Assembly: GCA_019414345.1 (NCBI GenBank)
Contig: DXMF01000023.1
Span: 1 to 29,457 of the forward strand
Direction: 5' to 3'
From: Collinsella sp.
GTDB taxonomy: Bacteria; Actinomycetota; Coriobacteriia; Coriobacteriales; Coriobacteriaceae
Length of the DNA: 29,457 bases
Numbering within the stretch: the first letter of the stretch is position 1; each line of letters opens with the position of its first letter. Shown in pieces: positions 1-8,993 of this stretch. Under the pieces are notes generated by a model. The model had not been told where the DNA came from. It did not search any database and saw nothing but the letters and a program-made list of their open reading frames with translations. Made by a program: the position numbers and the translations under genes.

Positions 1-48
1 CGTTGCCGCGCCCCGCAGTGCCCGCTTCCCCCGAGAACAATTATCAGT

Positions 49-185
49 GCAGGTAAATTGCCCGCGGTTTTTCATGAAACGCGGCTATGGTCAGGGGTAT
101 CGGGTCAAACGTAGTAGACGGGCCGGTTTCGTGGCGAGCGCCATCGACTGCCCCCTTTGGGGACGGAGGAAAGCGGATCATTTTT
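49..185 (+). repeat. Intergenic repeat, copy A (upstream of adhesin)
   Basis: This stretch closely matches 7971-8107 on the same strand: both begin with GCAGGTA, share the block from TTTTTCATGAAA through ATCGGGTCAAACGTAGTAG and GGGCCGGTTTCGTGGC, and end with GGGGACGGAGGAAA and CGGATCATTTT. The two copies flank the giant surface-protein gene in direct orientation. Short ORFs across it look like chance because the repeat itself explains the conservation. It is probably a dispersed non-coding element; its function is unknown. Confidence 0.8.
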
Positions 186-229
186 GCCTGATGGCTCCGA
201 GTCGCACCCGTTTTCCTGCGAAAACGCCG

Positions 230-309
230 TGTCTCAACTTTGGTGAGACATTTGTCTCACGCCCAAAACAGAATCTGGAACATGTGTCACCTGCCCAAAT
301 TGTGTCTCA
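230..309 (+). promoter_or_regulatory. TGTCTCA heptamer cluster upstream of adhesin
   Basis: Four exact copies of TGTCTCA occur in 80 bases: 230-236 (+), 244-250 (inverted, TGAGACA), 253-259 (+) and 303-309 (+). The first two form a 7-bp inverted repeat with a 7-base spacer. The second and third form a tight palindrome, GTGAGAC-attt-GTCTCAC, at 243-260. Further GAGAC cores lie at 339-343 and 354-358, next to the ribosome binding site. This looks like a multi-site operator for a dimeric regulator of the adhesin gene. No convincing -35/-10 pair could be assigned here. Confidence 0.5.
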
Positions 310-361
310 TTTCGTAACTTTAGGCTGTTGCAAGGTCTGAGACCGCGAGAAGGGAGACGCG

Positions 362-3300
362 ATGAGTAAGTACACGAGGGGTCTCTTGGCGGTGATACTG
401 GCCGTGGTGCTGGTGTTGCCGGCTGCAGCATTTGCCATGCTGCCCGAGGCCAACGCCAGGTCCAGCACAGGAATGGACGGACCGACGGCGAGCAAAAAGA
501 TAGTCGACCCCGACACTACCGGCCGCTGGCAATACTGGGCGTCGGGCGGCGAGCAGGACCAGACGACACGTTATGTAGGCCGAATCTGGACGGACAAGAC
601 GGTCGAGCCCACAGAGGACGAAAAGTCCGACTTTGTGACGACGCTCTCCACGATGTCTTCGACTTCTGACACAACGTCGCTGGTCACTAAACCGCTCGAT
701 ATCGTGATGGTGCTTGATGCCTCCGGCTCGATGGATAAGAGCATGGGCGGCAATGATCAGATCAAACGCATCACCGCACTTAAGAACGCTGCCAGTTCCT
801 TTATCGACGCTATTGCCGAGCAGAATGCAAAGATCGAAGATGATTCCAAGCAGCATCAGGTTGCCATCGTTAAATTCGCGGGTGCAAAGAGCAACGAGAT
901 CGGCAACGATATGTATCGCGAATATCAGGGATTTACGTACGACGATTACAACTATTCGCAGGTTATGAAGAGTCTGACGCCGTGTGTCGGTAGCGATGCG
1001 ACGGAACTTAAGGATACGGTCGGCTCTATCAAGCCCGCCGGCGCCACGCAGGCTGATTACGGCCTTGAGCTTGCTCGCGGCATGTCAGGCCGCGAGGATG
1101 CCCAGAAGGTAGTCGTGTTCTTTACGGATGGCACGCCCACAGACTTCAGTGAATTCAACTCTACGGTTGCCAACAATGCCATAGCCGCGGCCAAGAAAAT
1201 GAAGGAGAAAGGCGCTACGGTCTACACCATCGGCATCTTTGATGACGCGAATCCCGCTGCCGATCCTACGAACTACCGGACGAGCAACGAAAACAAGTTC
1301 ATGCACGCCGTGTCGAGTAACTATCCAAACGCCACGTCCTACACAACCAATAGTCTTGGTAAGCGCGCCGAGAATTCCGACTTCTACAAGGCTGCGTCGA
1401 ATGCCGATGAGCTCAAGAAGGTGTTTGATGATATCTCGAGCTCTATCACCTCGGGCAAGGGTTCTCCCACTCAGATCGAGGATGGTTACGACGAGAGCAA
1501 GTCCGGCTACATCACCTTTAGTGATGAGCTGGGCGACTTTATGCAGGTCGATACGTTTGTCAGCGCTCAGATTAATGGCGTCCCCTTTGATGAAGTGACC
1601 AAGACAACCAAGGGCAATACGGACACGTACGAGTTTTCGGGCGTGGCCAAGGACCTGGTCATCACCGTCGAGCGCTCTGCCAATGCGCAGCAGGGCGATA
1701 TCGTGACGGTCAAGATTCCCGCATCGCTGATTCCGCTGATCCGCTATCACGTGGACATGGAAAACGGGATCTTTGAGCGCACGTCGCTCAATGACATCAA
1801 GCCTATTCAGATTAAATACACCTCGAGCGTCAAGGACGCCGCGCGTAACAACCTGTTTACGCCCGATGACGGACTCAAGAAGTATATCGAGAAACATAAG
1901 GGTGCCGACAACCAGACGGTCTACTTCCTAGCCAACAAGTGGTCGGGCGGCGAGCTGGGCGATGTTGTCGCCGAGTTTGAGCCCGCCGATACCAACAGCT
2001 ACTATTACTTCCAAAAAATCACGCCTATCTACACGGACAAGGAATGCACCCAGCGCGCGACGGTAAAGCCGCAGGGCAACGACGTCTATTACTACAAGGA
2101 CGAGTTTGTGGCGATGGGCGCAAACGGCAAGCCGAAGGACGACTATGCCGTTGTGGAGTTTGAGGGGCACGAGATCGCCAACTACGACGGCGCTCTGGTC
2201 AAAGATGACGGCTATTGGTCCTTTAATAAGGGAACCGCGCGCTTGGCCTATATCGACCAGCTGCATACCACCAAGGACGATGTGGAGGCGAACGGCAACA
2301 AGACCGAGACCGCGCGCGACGTGCTTAACCCCAGGTGGAATGACCTTTCCTCCGTTGCGACTTCCACGCACGTGCATTCGCACCTGGGCAACAACGGCAA
2401 GATTATCTTTAGCCTTGCAACCAAGCCGACAACGGTGGATACCAAGACTGACTTTGGTCTGACCAAGGTGCTCGAGGGCCGCAAGTGGGCGGATACGGAT
2501 GCGTTTGAGTTTGAGCTCTCCGCGACGTCCGACAACAATGCCCCGATGCCCGACCCCGCGACCGTAACTGTGACCAATGCCGATCTCGACAAGGGCAAGG
2601 CAGCCATTAACTTTGGCAAGATTACTTATGTCGAGCCGGGCGAGTACACCTATGAGGTCCGCGAGGTCAAGGGCGACGCCGGTGGCATTACCTACAGCAA
2701 GAACGTTGTCACGTTCAAGGTGACTGTGACGGTTAACGCCAAGGGCGAGCTTAAGGCTGACGTTGAAAAGACCTCGGGTGAGACTAAGTTCACGAACACC
2801 TATAGCGCCAAGACGGAAACCCCGCTGACTCTTGAGGCTACCAAGACGCTCACGGGGCGCCTGATGGCCGACGGTGAATTCAAGTTTACGTTGAGCTACG
2901 CGGGGCACGACGAGGTCCTGCTGAACGCAACCAACAAGAGTGGCAAGGTTGAGTTCGGTCCGCTGACGTACACGACCAAGTCGCTTGTCAAGCTTGTCGA
3001 GGAAGACAAGGCGTTGTTTGACGCCAGCGCAGATAAGCCCACGTGGACTATTCATTACATTGCTGCCGAGCAGACCGGCGAGCTGCCTGCGGGCGTGAGC
3101 GCTACCACGGCGGCAATTGACGCATATGTGACCGTTGCCGACAACGGCGATGGTACCCTGACGGCGACGGCCGTCTACGGCGACGCCGGCAACGAGTTTG
3201 TGAACTCCTACACTGCCGCGCCTGTCGAGGTATCGCTTGTGGGCAAGAAGAATCTGCAGGTTCCTGATGGCCTGACCCCGGCTGACATTGCCGGCAAGTT

Positions 3301-6300
3301 CACCTTTACCGTGACCGGTGAAGAGGGCGCGCCCATGCCCGCGAACGCGAGCGTGACCAATGATGCCAAGGGCAAGGTCGACTTTGGCAAGATCGCCTTT
3401 ACGCTCGACGACCTTAACAAGGCTCTGGGCGAGAAGCGCGAGAAGCGCGAGCACACCTTTACCTACACCGTGACCGAGTCCGGTAAGGTTGCTGGCGTGA
3501 CCAACGACGCCAACGCCACGCGCAAGGTTTCCTACACCGTGATCGATGACGGCAAGGGTAATCTGAGCGTATCCCACAAGCCAGACGGCGATGTGGCATT
3601 TACGTTCACCAATGCCTATAACGTGAAGCCTGTCGAGGATCGGATCACCGCGACCAAGGTCCTGACCGGGCGCGACATGACTGAGGGCGAGTTCTCCTTC
3701 GAGCTCGTCGAGGGCGAGGGCAAGGACGCCAAGGTCGTTGCCACCGGCAAGAACGCCGCCGACGGCACGATTACGATGAGCCCCGTGAAGTACGACAAGG
3801 CTGGAACGCACACCTACACGCTGCGCGAGGTTAACGGCGGAACCACCAGCAAGGGCGTCACCTACAGTGATGCCAAGTTCACCATCGTGACGACCATCAC
3901 CGATAACGGCGACGGTACGCTCAGTGCCACGCATGTTCTGAAGGACGTCAAGGTTGCCGAGTTCAAGAACTCCTACAACGTGACCCCCAAGAGCTCCAGC
4001 GTCACCGACCTGATCACCGCGGACAAGGTCCTGGACGGGCGCGACCTCAAGGCTGGCGAGTTCCGTTTCGAGCTCGTCGAGGGCAATAACGTGGTCGCCA
4101 CCGGTACCAACAATGCCGACGGCAAGATCGTAATGGATCCTGTCACCTACACTGCGGCTGGCGAGCACACCTACATACTGCGCGAGACCAAGGCCGGCAC
4201 CACCGAAAATGGCATTACTTACAGCACCGCTGAGTACACTATTGTGACCACCGTCAAGGATAACAACGATGGCACCCTCAGCGTGGAGCACAAGCTGCAG
4301 AATGTTGACAAGGCGACCTTCGAGAACGCCTACACCGTAACCCCCAAGAGCTTCAGTGTTACTGATCAGATCACGGCGACCAAGGTCCTGACCGGGCGCG
4401 ATCTCAAGGAAGGCGAGTTCTCCTTCGAGCTCGTCGAGGGCAACGATGTTGTTGCCACCGGCAAGAACGATGCCCGCGGCAAGATCAAGATGAGCCCCAT
4501 CGAGTACACCGCTGCCGGCGAGCACACCTACACGCTGCGCGAGGTCAAGGGCGACGCCGGCAACGGCATCACCTACGATGGCAAGACCTACACCATCGAG
4601 ACCACCATCACCGACAAGGGCGACGGCACGCTCGAGGCGAAGCATGTCCTGAAGGGCGACGGCGAGGCGAAGTTCAGCAACAGCTACAAGCCGAATCCTG
4701 GTGAGTTCAGCGTCACCGACCAGATCACCGCGACCAAGTCCCTGACCGGCCGCGACCTCAAGGACGGCGAGTTCTCCTTCGAGCTCGTCGAGGGCGAGGA
4801 CGAGGACGCCAAGGTCGTCGCCACCGGCACCAATGCCGCCGATGGCAAGATCACGATGAACGCCGTGAAGTACACCGAGGCCGGCAAGCACGCCTACACG
4901 CTGCGCGAGATCAAGGGCGGAACCACCAGCAAGGGCATCACCTACAGTGACGCCAAGTACACCATCGAGACCACCATCACGGACAACGGCGACGGCACCC
5001 TCAAGGCCGAGCATGTCCTGAAGGACGCCACGGCTGCGACTTTCAAGAACACCTACAGCGTGGCCCCGCTCGATGCGGAGCTCGACTTTGACCTGGGCAA
5101 GGTCATCAGCGGCCGCGACTGGACGGATGGGGACGAGTTCAGCTTTACCATCACCGCCCCCGAAGACGCCCCACTGCCCGATCCCGCAACCGTAATCGTG
5201 AGCAAGAAGGACGCGAAGGACGGCATTGCCGCCATCAAGTTCGGCAAGATTCACTACGCTGCCGCCGGAACCTATAAGTACGAGATTCGCGAGAACGCGG
5301 GCAGCACGGTCGGCTTGACGTATGACGCGCATGTCGCAACCGCCGAAGTGACCGTGACCGAGAACGGCGATGGCAGCCTGACCGCCAACGTCACCAAGAA
5401 GGAAAACGGACGCTTTACCAACACGTACCGCACTGAGCTTAACTACACCGCTGCCGGCGGTCTGTGGCTCAGCAAGTATCTGGATGGCCGCCCCATGACC
5501 GAGGGTCAGTTCACCTTTACCGTGACACCTGCTGACGACGCTTCGGCTCGCGCGCTCGGTCTGCTGCCCGGGGCTAATAGCTTCAAGTCCCCCGCAGCGG
5601 CAGAGGCAACGGTCGGACTGATCGACATTCTGGCTGGTCATGAGGTTATATTTACGCAGGCTGACGCCGGCAAGACCTTTACGTACACCGTGGCCGAGAA
5701 GAACGACGGCCAGCCCGGTTACACCTACGACGACGCCGTGCGCACGGTGACGATCGCCATCGCCGACGACACCGCCGGCACGCTCACTGCTACGACGACC
5801 GTTTCCGGCGGTCCCGAGGGCACGCATGAGACGGTCCACAAGAGTGGCGAGAACAAGGTCGAGAAGGCCCTGGTGCCGTTCCACAACAGTTACAGCGCTA
5901 CGACCAACACGCCTGGCGGCACCGCCGCTCAGGTCGTTGCCACCAAGACTCTGACCGGCCGCCCGATGGCCGACGGCGAGTTCTGGTTCGGCATCGCCTA
6001 TCAGGGTGAGCTTGTGGCATACGAAAACCTCAAGCCCAATATCGGCGGGCACGTGAGCTTTGATACGCTGCACTACGACACTAAGATGCTTGCTAATCTT
6101 GAGGCTGCTGGGCTTGCCCATCGTACCGATAAGGACGGTAAGCTTGCCTGGACCATTAACTACACGGCCTACGAAGATTTATTCGGGCTGCCGAATGGCG
6201 TTTCCGCTACAACGTGGAGCTTTGGCTTTAAGGTTATCGTCGTCGACAACGGTGACGGTACCCTGACGGCAACGGTCGACTACGGCGGCGTCGAGCCCTT

Positions 6301-7756
6301 GTTCGAGAACGTCTACGGCGCCGAAGCCGTCGATGCCGCGCTCACCGGCACTAAGAAGCTCCAAGCTGCCGAGGGCCTGACCCCGGTTGACATCACGGGC
6401 AAGTTCACCTTTACCGTGACCGCCGACGAGGCTGGTGCCCCGATGCCCGAGCGCACGACCGCAACCAACGACGCGGCTGGCAACGTGGGCTTTGGCAAGA
6501 TCCACTTTACGCTCGAGGACCTCAACCGCGCTCTGGGCGCGACGGACGATGCGACCGATAAGGCCGAGGCAGACGAAGCTGACGAAGCCGAGGCCAACGC
6601 CGGCGAGGCCGAGGTTGACGCCGACGCTGCCGACACCGACGAGTCCAACGACGAGTCCGAGCCTGCAGCCCCCACCGCTCCGCGCTCGCACACCTTTACC
6701 TACACGGTGACCGAGTCCGGTAGTGCCCCTGGTGTGACCAACGACGCCAACGCCATGCGCAAGGTTTCCTACACCGTGACTGACGACGGTATCGGACATC
6801 TGCGTGTCGTGCGCGAGGGCGACGACGGTGCTGCCTTCACGTTCACCAACACCTACGGCGTGGCACCTACCGATTCTTCCGTGACCGATCAGGTCAAGAC
6901 GGTCAAGCGTCTGACCGGACGCGACCTTGCAGCTGGCGAGTTCACGTTTGAGCTGCTCGAGGACGGCGTGGTTGTCGCGAGCGGCACCAATGACGTCGAC
7001 GGTAACGTTACGCTGAGCCCGATCCGCTACGAGGCGCCCGGCACGCACACGTACATGCTGCGCGAGGCTTGCCCCAACGCGCTCGGCCTGCACAAGGGCG
7101 TCACCTATGACGGCGCGACCTACACCGTCGTGACCACCGTCTCCGACAACGGCGACGGCACACTGACCGCGACGCACAAGCTCGAGGGAACCACCGAGTC
7201 GGCTGGCTTTACCAACAAGTATCACGCCATGCCCACGCAGGTTTCCATCGGGGCCATCAAGGTGCTCGAGGGACGTGAGCTCAAGAAGGACGAGTTTAGC
7301 TTTAAGCTCGTTGGCGAGGACATCGAGTCTACGGTTACCAACGATGCCGACGGCAAGATCAACTTCGACAAGTTCGAGTACGACGAGCCTGGTACGTACG
7401 TCTACACCGTCAGCGAGGTCAAGGGCGACGAGGCCGGTATGACCTACGACAAGTCCGTCTTTACCGCGACCGTCAACGTGGTCGACGACGGTGAGGGTAA
7501 CCTCAAGGCGAGCGTTACCTATACCAAGGGCGACAAAAGCGTCGAGGGTATCGTGTTCAACAACGCGTACAAGAAGCCCGAGACTCCTACGCCGGCACCC
7601 GATCCCGGCACGCCCAAGACCGTGACGAACATCGTCAAGACGGTCAAGGGTTTCCTGCCCACCACAGGCGACCAGCAGGCTGCCGCTCTGCTTATGGCAT
7701 TTGTCATCGCCATGGCCGGCGTCGGAGCCCTGGTCTGGGGTATCCGTAAGCGCTAG
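362..7756 (+). CDS. Giant LPXTG-anchored VWA / pilin-repeat surface adhesin
   Basis: A 2464-residue wall-anchored surface protein. Residues 1-25 are a signal peptide (basic start, hydrophobic core, AFA). A von Willebrand A domain spans about 112-360, with MIDAS residues D119, S121 and S123 (DASGS) and a later FTDGTPTDF loop. About 13 Spy0128/FctA-like modules follow from about residue 694. Most open with a (T)K-x-L-x-GR motif, carry a Y-x-x-RE strand in the middle and close with F-x-N-x-Y; this matches the Lys/Glu/Asn layout of modules that form self-made isopeptide bonds (inference). The C-terminus has a Pro-rich spacer, LPTTGD, a hydrophobic helix and an RKR tail, the standard sortase signal. 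The start is ATG at 362, preceded by an AGAAGGGAG ribosome site. Likely role: adhesion to host or mucus ligands through the VWA tip on a rigid, protease-resistant stalk. No sortase or other pilin gene lies nearby, so it probably uses a housekeeping sortase. The ligand is unknown. Confidence 0.95.
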   Translation: MSKYTRGLLAVILAVVLVLPAAAFAMLPEANARSSTGMDGPTASKKIVDPDTTGRWQYWASGGEQDQTTRYVGRIWTDKTVEPTEDEKSDFVTTLSTMSSTSDTTSLVTKPLDIVMVLDASGSMDKSMGGNDQIKRITALKNAASSFIDAIAEQNAKIEDDSKQHQVAIVKFAGAKSNEIGNDMYREYQGFTYDDYNYSQVMKSLTPCVGSDATELKDTVGSIKPAGATQADYGLELARGMSGREDAQKVVVFFTDGTPTDFSEFNSTVANNAIAAAKKMKEKGATVYTIGIFDDANPAADPTNYRTSNENKFMHAVSSNYPNATSYTTNSLGKRAENSDFYKAASNADELKKVFDDISSSITSGKGSPTQIEDGYDESKSGYITFSDELGDFMQVDTFVSAQINGVPFDEVTKTTKGNTDTYEFSGVAKDLVITVERSANAQQGDIVTVKIPASLIPLIRYHVDMENGIFERTSLNDIKPIQIKYTSSVKDAARNNLFTPDDGLKKYIEKHKGADNQTVYFLANKWSGGELGDVVAEFEPADTNSYYYFQKITPIYTDKECTQRATVKPQGNDVYYYKDEFVAMGANGKPKDDYAVVEFEGHEIANYDGALVKDDGYWSFNKGTARLAYIDQLHTTKDDVEANGNKTETARDVLNPRWNDLSSVATSTHVHSHLGNNGKIIFSLATKPTTVDTKTDFGLTKVLEGRKWADTDAFEFELSATSDNNAPMPDPATVTVTNADLDKGKAAINFGKITYVEPGEYTYEVREVKGDAGGITYSKNVVTFKVTVTVNAKGELKADVEKTSGETKFTNTYSAKTETPLTLEATKTLTGRLMADGEFKFTLSYAGHDEVLLNATNKSGKVEFGPLTYTTKSLVKLVEEDKALFDASADKPTWTIHYIAAEQTGELPAGVSATTAAIDAYVTVADNGDGTLTATAVYGDAGNEFVNSYTAAPVEVSLVGKKNLQVPDGLTPADIAGKFTFTVTGEEGAPMPANASVTNDAKGKVDFGKIAFTLDDLNKALGEKREKREHTFTYTVTESGKVAGVTNDANATRKVSYTVIDDGKGNLSVSHKPDGDVAFTFTNAYNVKPVEDRITATKVLTGRDMTEGEFSFELVEGEGKDAKVVATGKNAADGTITMSPVKYDKAGTHTYTLREVNGGTTSKGVTYSDAKFTIVTTITDNGDGTLSATHVLKDVKVAEFKNSYNVTPKSSSVTDLITADKVLDGRDLKAGEFRFELVEGNNVVATGTNNADGKIVMDPVTYTAAGEHTYILRETKAGTTENGITYSTAEYTIVTTVKDNNDGTLSVEHKLQNVDKATFENAYTVTPKSFSVTDQITATKVLTGRDLKEGEFSFELVEGNDVVATGKNDARGKIKMSPIEYTAAGEHTYTLREVKGDAGNGITYDGKTYTIETTITDKGDGTLEAKHVLKGDGEAKFSNSYKPNPGEFSVTDQITATKSLTGRDLKDGEFSFELVEGEDEDAKVVATGTNAADGKITMNAVKYTEAGKHAYTLREIKGGTTSKGITYSDAKYTIETTITDNGDGTLKAEHVLKDATAATFKNTYSVAPLDAELDFDLGKVISGRDWTDGDEFSFTITAPEDAPLPDPATVIVSKKDAKDGIAAIKFGKIHYAAAGTYKYEIRENAGSTVGLTYDAHVATAEVTVTENGDGSLTANVTKKENGRFTNTYRTELNYTAAGGLWLSKYLDGRPMTEGQFTFTVTPADDASARALGLLPGANSFKSPAAAEATVGLIDILAGHEVIFTQADAGKTFTYTVAEKNDGQPGYTYDDAVRTVTIAIADDTAGTLTATTTVSGGPEGTHETVHKSGENKVEKALVPFHNSYSATTNTPGGTAAQVVATKTLTGRPMADGEFWFGIAYQGELVAYENLKPNIGGHVSFDTLHYDTKMLANLEAAGLAHRTDKDGKLAWTINYTAYEDLFGLPNGVSATTWSFGFKVIVVDNGDGTLTATVDYGGVEPLFENVYGAEAVDAALTGTKKLQAAEGLTPVDITGKFTFTVTADEAGAPMPERTTATNDAAGNVGFGKIHFTLEDLNRALGATDDATDKAEADEADEAEANAGEAEVDADAADTDESNDESEPAAPTAPRSHTFTYTVTESGSAPGVTNDANAMRKVSYTVTDDGIGHLRVVREGDDGAAFTFTNTYGVAPTDSSVTDQVKTVKRLTGRDLAAGEFTFELLEDGVVVASGTNDVDGNVTLSPIRYEAPGTHTYMLREACPNALGLHKGVTYDGATYTVVTTVSDNGDGTLTATHKLEGTTESAGFTNKYHAMPTQVSIGAIKVLEGRELKKDEFSFKLVGEDIESTVTNDADGKINFDKFEYDEPGTYVYTVSEVKGDEAGMTYDKSVFTATVNVVDDGEGNLKASVTYTKGDKSVEGIVFNNAYKKPETPTPAPDPGTPKTVTNIVKTVKGFLPTTGDQQAAALLMAFVIAMAGVGALVWGIRKR
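2441..7578 (+). repeat. Tandem array of ~13 Spy0128-like modules within the adhesin
   Basis: Approximate module boundaries (nt): 2441-2812, 2813-3216, 3217-3627, 3628-3990, 3991-4347, 4348-4698, 4699-5064, 5065-5436, 5437-5907, 5908-6321, 6322-6870, 6871-7236, 7237-7578. Modules 4-7 and 12 belong to one subfamily (GEFSFELVEG-like strand) and share long nearly identical DNA, for example around 3688, 4409 and 4768. Modules 2-3 and 10-11 match each other as a pair. Such DNA similarity would allow recombination to change stalk length; it is also a region prone to assembly collapse. Confidence 0.85.
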
Positions 7757-7769
7757 GCACGTCGACAGC

Positions 7770-7793
7770 GCCCGGGGCCAAAAGGCCCCGGGC
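7770..7793 (+). terminator. GC hairpin after adhesin gene
   Basis: A perfect 10-bp stem, GCCCGGGGCC / GGCCCCGGGC, with an AAAA loop, 13 bases after the adhesin stop. No T-tract follows, so on its own it is a weak terminator or an mRNA 3'-end stabiliser. A second hairpin with a T-tract follows 40 bases later. Confidence 0.5.
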
Positions 7794-7834
7794 GGCCGGC
7801 GGGGAGCCAGAACATAGCCCCACCCCCAGCCCCA

Positions 7835-7876
7835 GCCGCCACGGAGGCATCTCCCTCCTCCGTGGCGGCGCTTTTG
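7835..7876 (+). terminator. Rho-independent terminator of adhesin gene
   Basis: A perfect 13-bp stem (7835-7847 with 7857-7869, GCCGCCACGGAGG on the left arm), a 9-base loop, then GCTTTTG. The stem is strong and the T-tract short. It closes the adhesin transcription unit. Confidence 0.75.
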
Positions 7877-7892
7877 TGCGTTGGGGAGGAGA

Positions 7893-7947
7893 GCTCGCCA
7901 CGAAATCGGCCCATCTACTACGTCTAACCCCTTACCCCCAACCATAC
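7893..7947 (-). repeat. Inverted partial copy C of the intergenic repeat
   Basis: The reverse complement of this segment matches 8007-8061 at 48 of 55 positions by eye, sharing ACGTAGTAGATGGGCC and TTTCGTGGC. Together with copy B it can form a long hairpin with a loop of about 59 bases. It lies directly after the adhesin terminator. Confidence 0.75.
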
Positions 7948-7970
7948 TAAAAAAACGCCAAAACATAACC

Positions 7971-8107
7971 GCAGGTAGAACGCCTGCGATTTTTCATGAA
8001 AAGCGGGTATGGTCGGGGGTATCGGGTCAAACGTAGTAGATGGGCCGGTTTCGTGGCAAGCGGTTCCGGCCGATCTCTTGGGGACGGAGGAAAACGGATC
8101 ATTTTGG
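7971..8107 (+). repeat. Intergenic repeat, copy B (downstream of adhesin)
   Basis: Direct-orientation partner of 49-185. It opens with a small hairpin, GCAGG-tagaacg-CCTGC, and pairs with the inverted copy C at 7893-7947. No protein is supported here. Confidence 0.8.
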
Positions 8108-8186
8108 TCCCGCGAGGCTTGCGGGAGCACTCGTGTAGGGCCGATCGAACAAAACTCTGCCGGTTTACGGGGCTGAGCCATGAGTT

Positions 8187-8228
8187 CCCAACCATACCGA
8201 TATTCGTGAAAATAAAACCGCAGGTAGA
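8187..8228 (+). repeat. Degenerate repeat fragment D
   Basis: It shares CCAACCATAC and, about 20 bases later, ACCGCAGGTAGA with 7937-7978, the junction of copies C and B. This suggests the repeat family has a modular structure with this junction as a common end. The rest of 8108-8289 shows no gene. Confidence 0.5.
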
Positions 8229-8289
8229 CAAGCCATCATTTGGCGGAAGCAATGGGTGTGGATGGGGGCCCTGAGTTTAGCCCCGTAAT

Positions 8290-8343
8290 CCGGCATAGTT
8301 TTGAAATGGCATTAAATCGATAACAGCCATTTTGCTATGCCGG
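8290..8343. terminator. Long hairpin between convergent genes
   Basis: The arms CCGGCATAG (8290-8298) and CTATGCCGG (8335-8343) pair perfectly, and AAATGGC (8304-8310) pairs with GCCATTT (8326-8332) inside them. It lies 20 bases after the stop of the minus-strand response regulator, so it may end that operon, although no T-tract is present in either direction. Confidence 0.45.
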
Positions 8344-8363
8344 GGCGGTCGGTCGTTGGGTAA

Positions 8364-8993
8364 TTACCCTCGCAGGTAGGCGATGGCGATTTGGGTGCGG
8401 TTGCGCAGACCCATTTTGGCCAGGATCGAGCTGATGTGGTTGCGCACCGTGCCTTCTCCCATATAAGCCGTGGCGGCAATCTCCTTGTTATCGAGGCCGC
8501 GGGCGATGAGCTCGGCGACTTCGAACTCGCGGTCGGTCAGGCCGGCAAAGGCGGCGGGCCGGCGGGTCGCGCCGGCCTCGACGTCCGCCCCATCAAAGTT
8601 GATATCTTCGATCGCCTTGCCCTCGAGCACGCGTTTGCCGTCCATGACCTGCGCCAACGCCGGCGGAATGGCAGCGACATCGGTCTTGATCAGGTAGCCG
8701 CGGGCGCCCAGCTTGAGCGCCGACACAATGTACTCGTCATCCAAGAATGTCGTCAGAAACACCACGCGCGCCGCAGGGTCGTGCTCAAGGATCTCGCGCG
8801 CGGCCGAAAGGCCGTCGCGTCCCGGCATCTGGATGTCGAGCAGCGCGATATCGGGTGCGTGCTCAGCGTAGAGCGCCACCGCATCGTTGCCGTTGGCACC
8901 GGTGCCCACCACTTCGATCTGCGGCTGGGCGCCCAAGATAATCTTGAGCGAATCGACCACCAAGCGGTCGTCGTCGACAACGATGAGCCTCAT
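8364..8993 (-). CDS. NarL/LuxR-family response regulator
   Basis: A 209-residue DNA-binding response regulator, the usual length for the NarL class. The receiver domain covers residues 1-120: acidic pocket D7-D9, phosphoacceptor D53 in LLDIQMPG, T81/T82, and K103 in LIKTD. A LuxR-type helix-turn-helix covers about 152-209, with GLDNKEIA and the recognition-helix region GTVRNHISSIL. Phosphorylation of D53 by the partner kinase should promote dimerisation and promoter binding. The ATG overlaps the kinase stop by 4 bases (ATGA), so the two are translationally coupled. The likely target is the divergent ABC exporter starting at 10347, by analogy with LiaR- and DesR-like systems; this is inference. 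Confidence 0.95.
   Translation of the reverse strand: MRLIVVDDDRLVVDSLKIILGAQPQIEVVGTGANGNDAVALYAEHAPDIALLDIQMPGRDGLSAAREILEHDPAARVVFLTTFLDDEYIVSALKLGARGYLIKTDVAAIPPALAQVMDGKRVLEGKAIEDINFDGADVEAGATRRPAAFAGLTDREFEVAELIARGLDNKEIAATAYMGEGTVRNHISSILAKMGLRNRTQIAIAYLRG

Noticed and set aside
47..340. Short frame across repeat copy A
   Set aside because: Its match to 7996-8274 is explained by the non-coding repeat; frame and length are not conserved between the copies.
1928..6121. Very long open frame on the minus strand inside the adhesin gene
   Set aside because: It is the antisense shadow of a G/C-third-position-biased, repetitive gene. The translation is low-complexity (Gly/Ala/Val/Leu/Asp-rich), echoes the module repeats and has no domain or ribosome site.
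6179..7966. Second long minus-strand frame over the adhesin 3' end
   Set aside because: Same cause. The plus strand has a signal peptide, VWA domain and sorting signal, which settles the coding strand.
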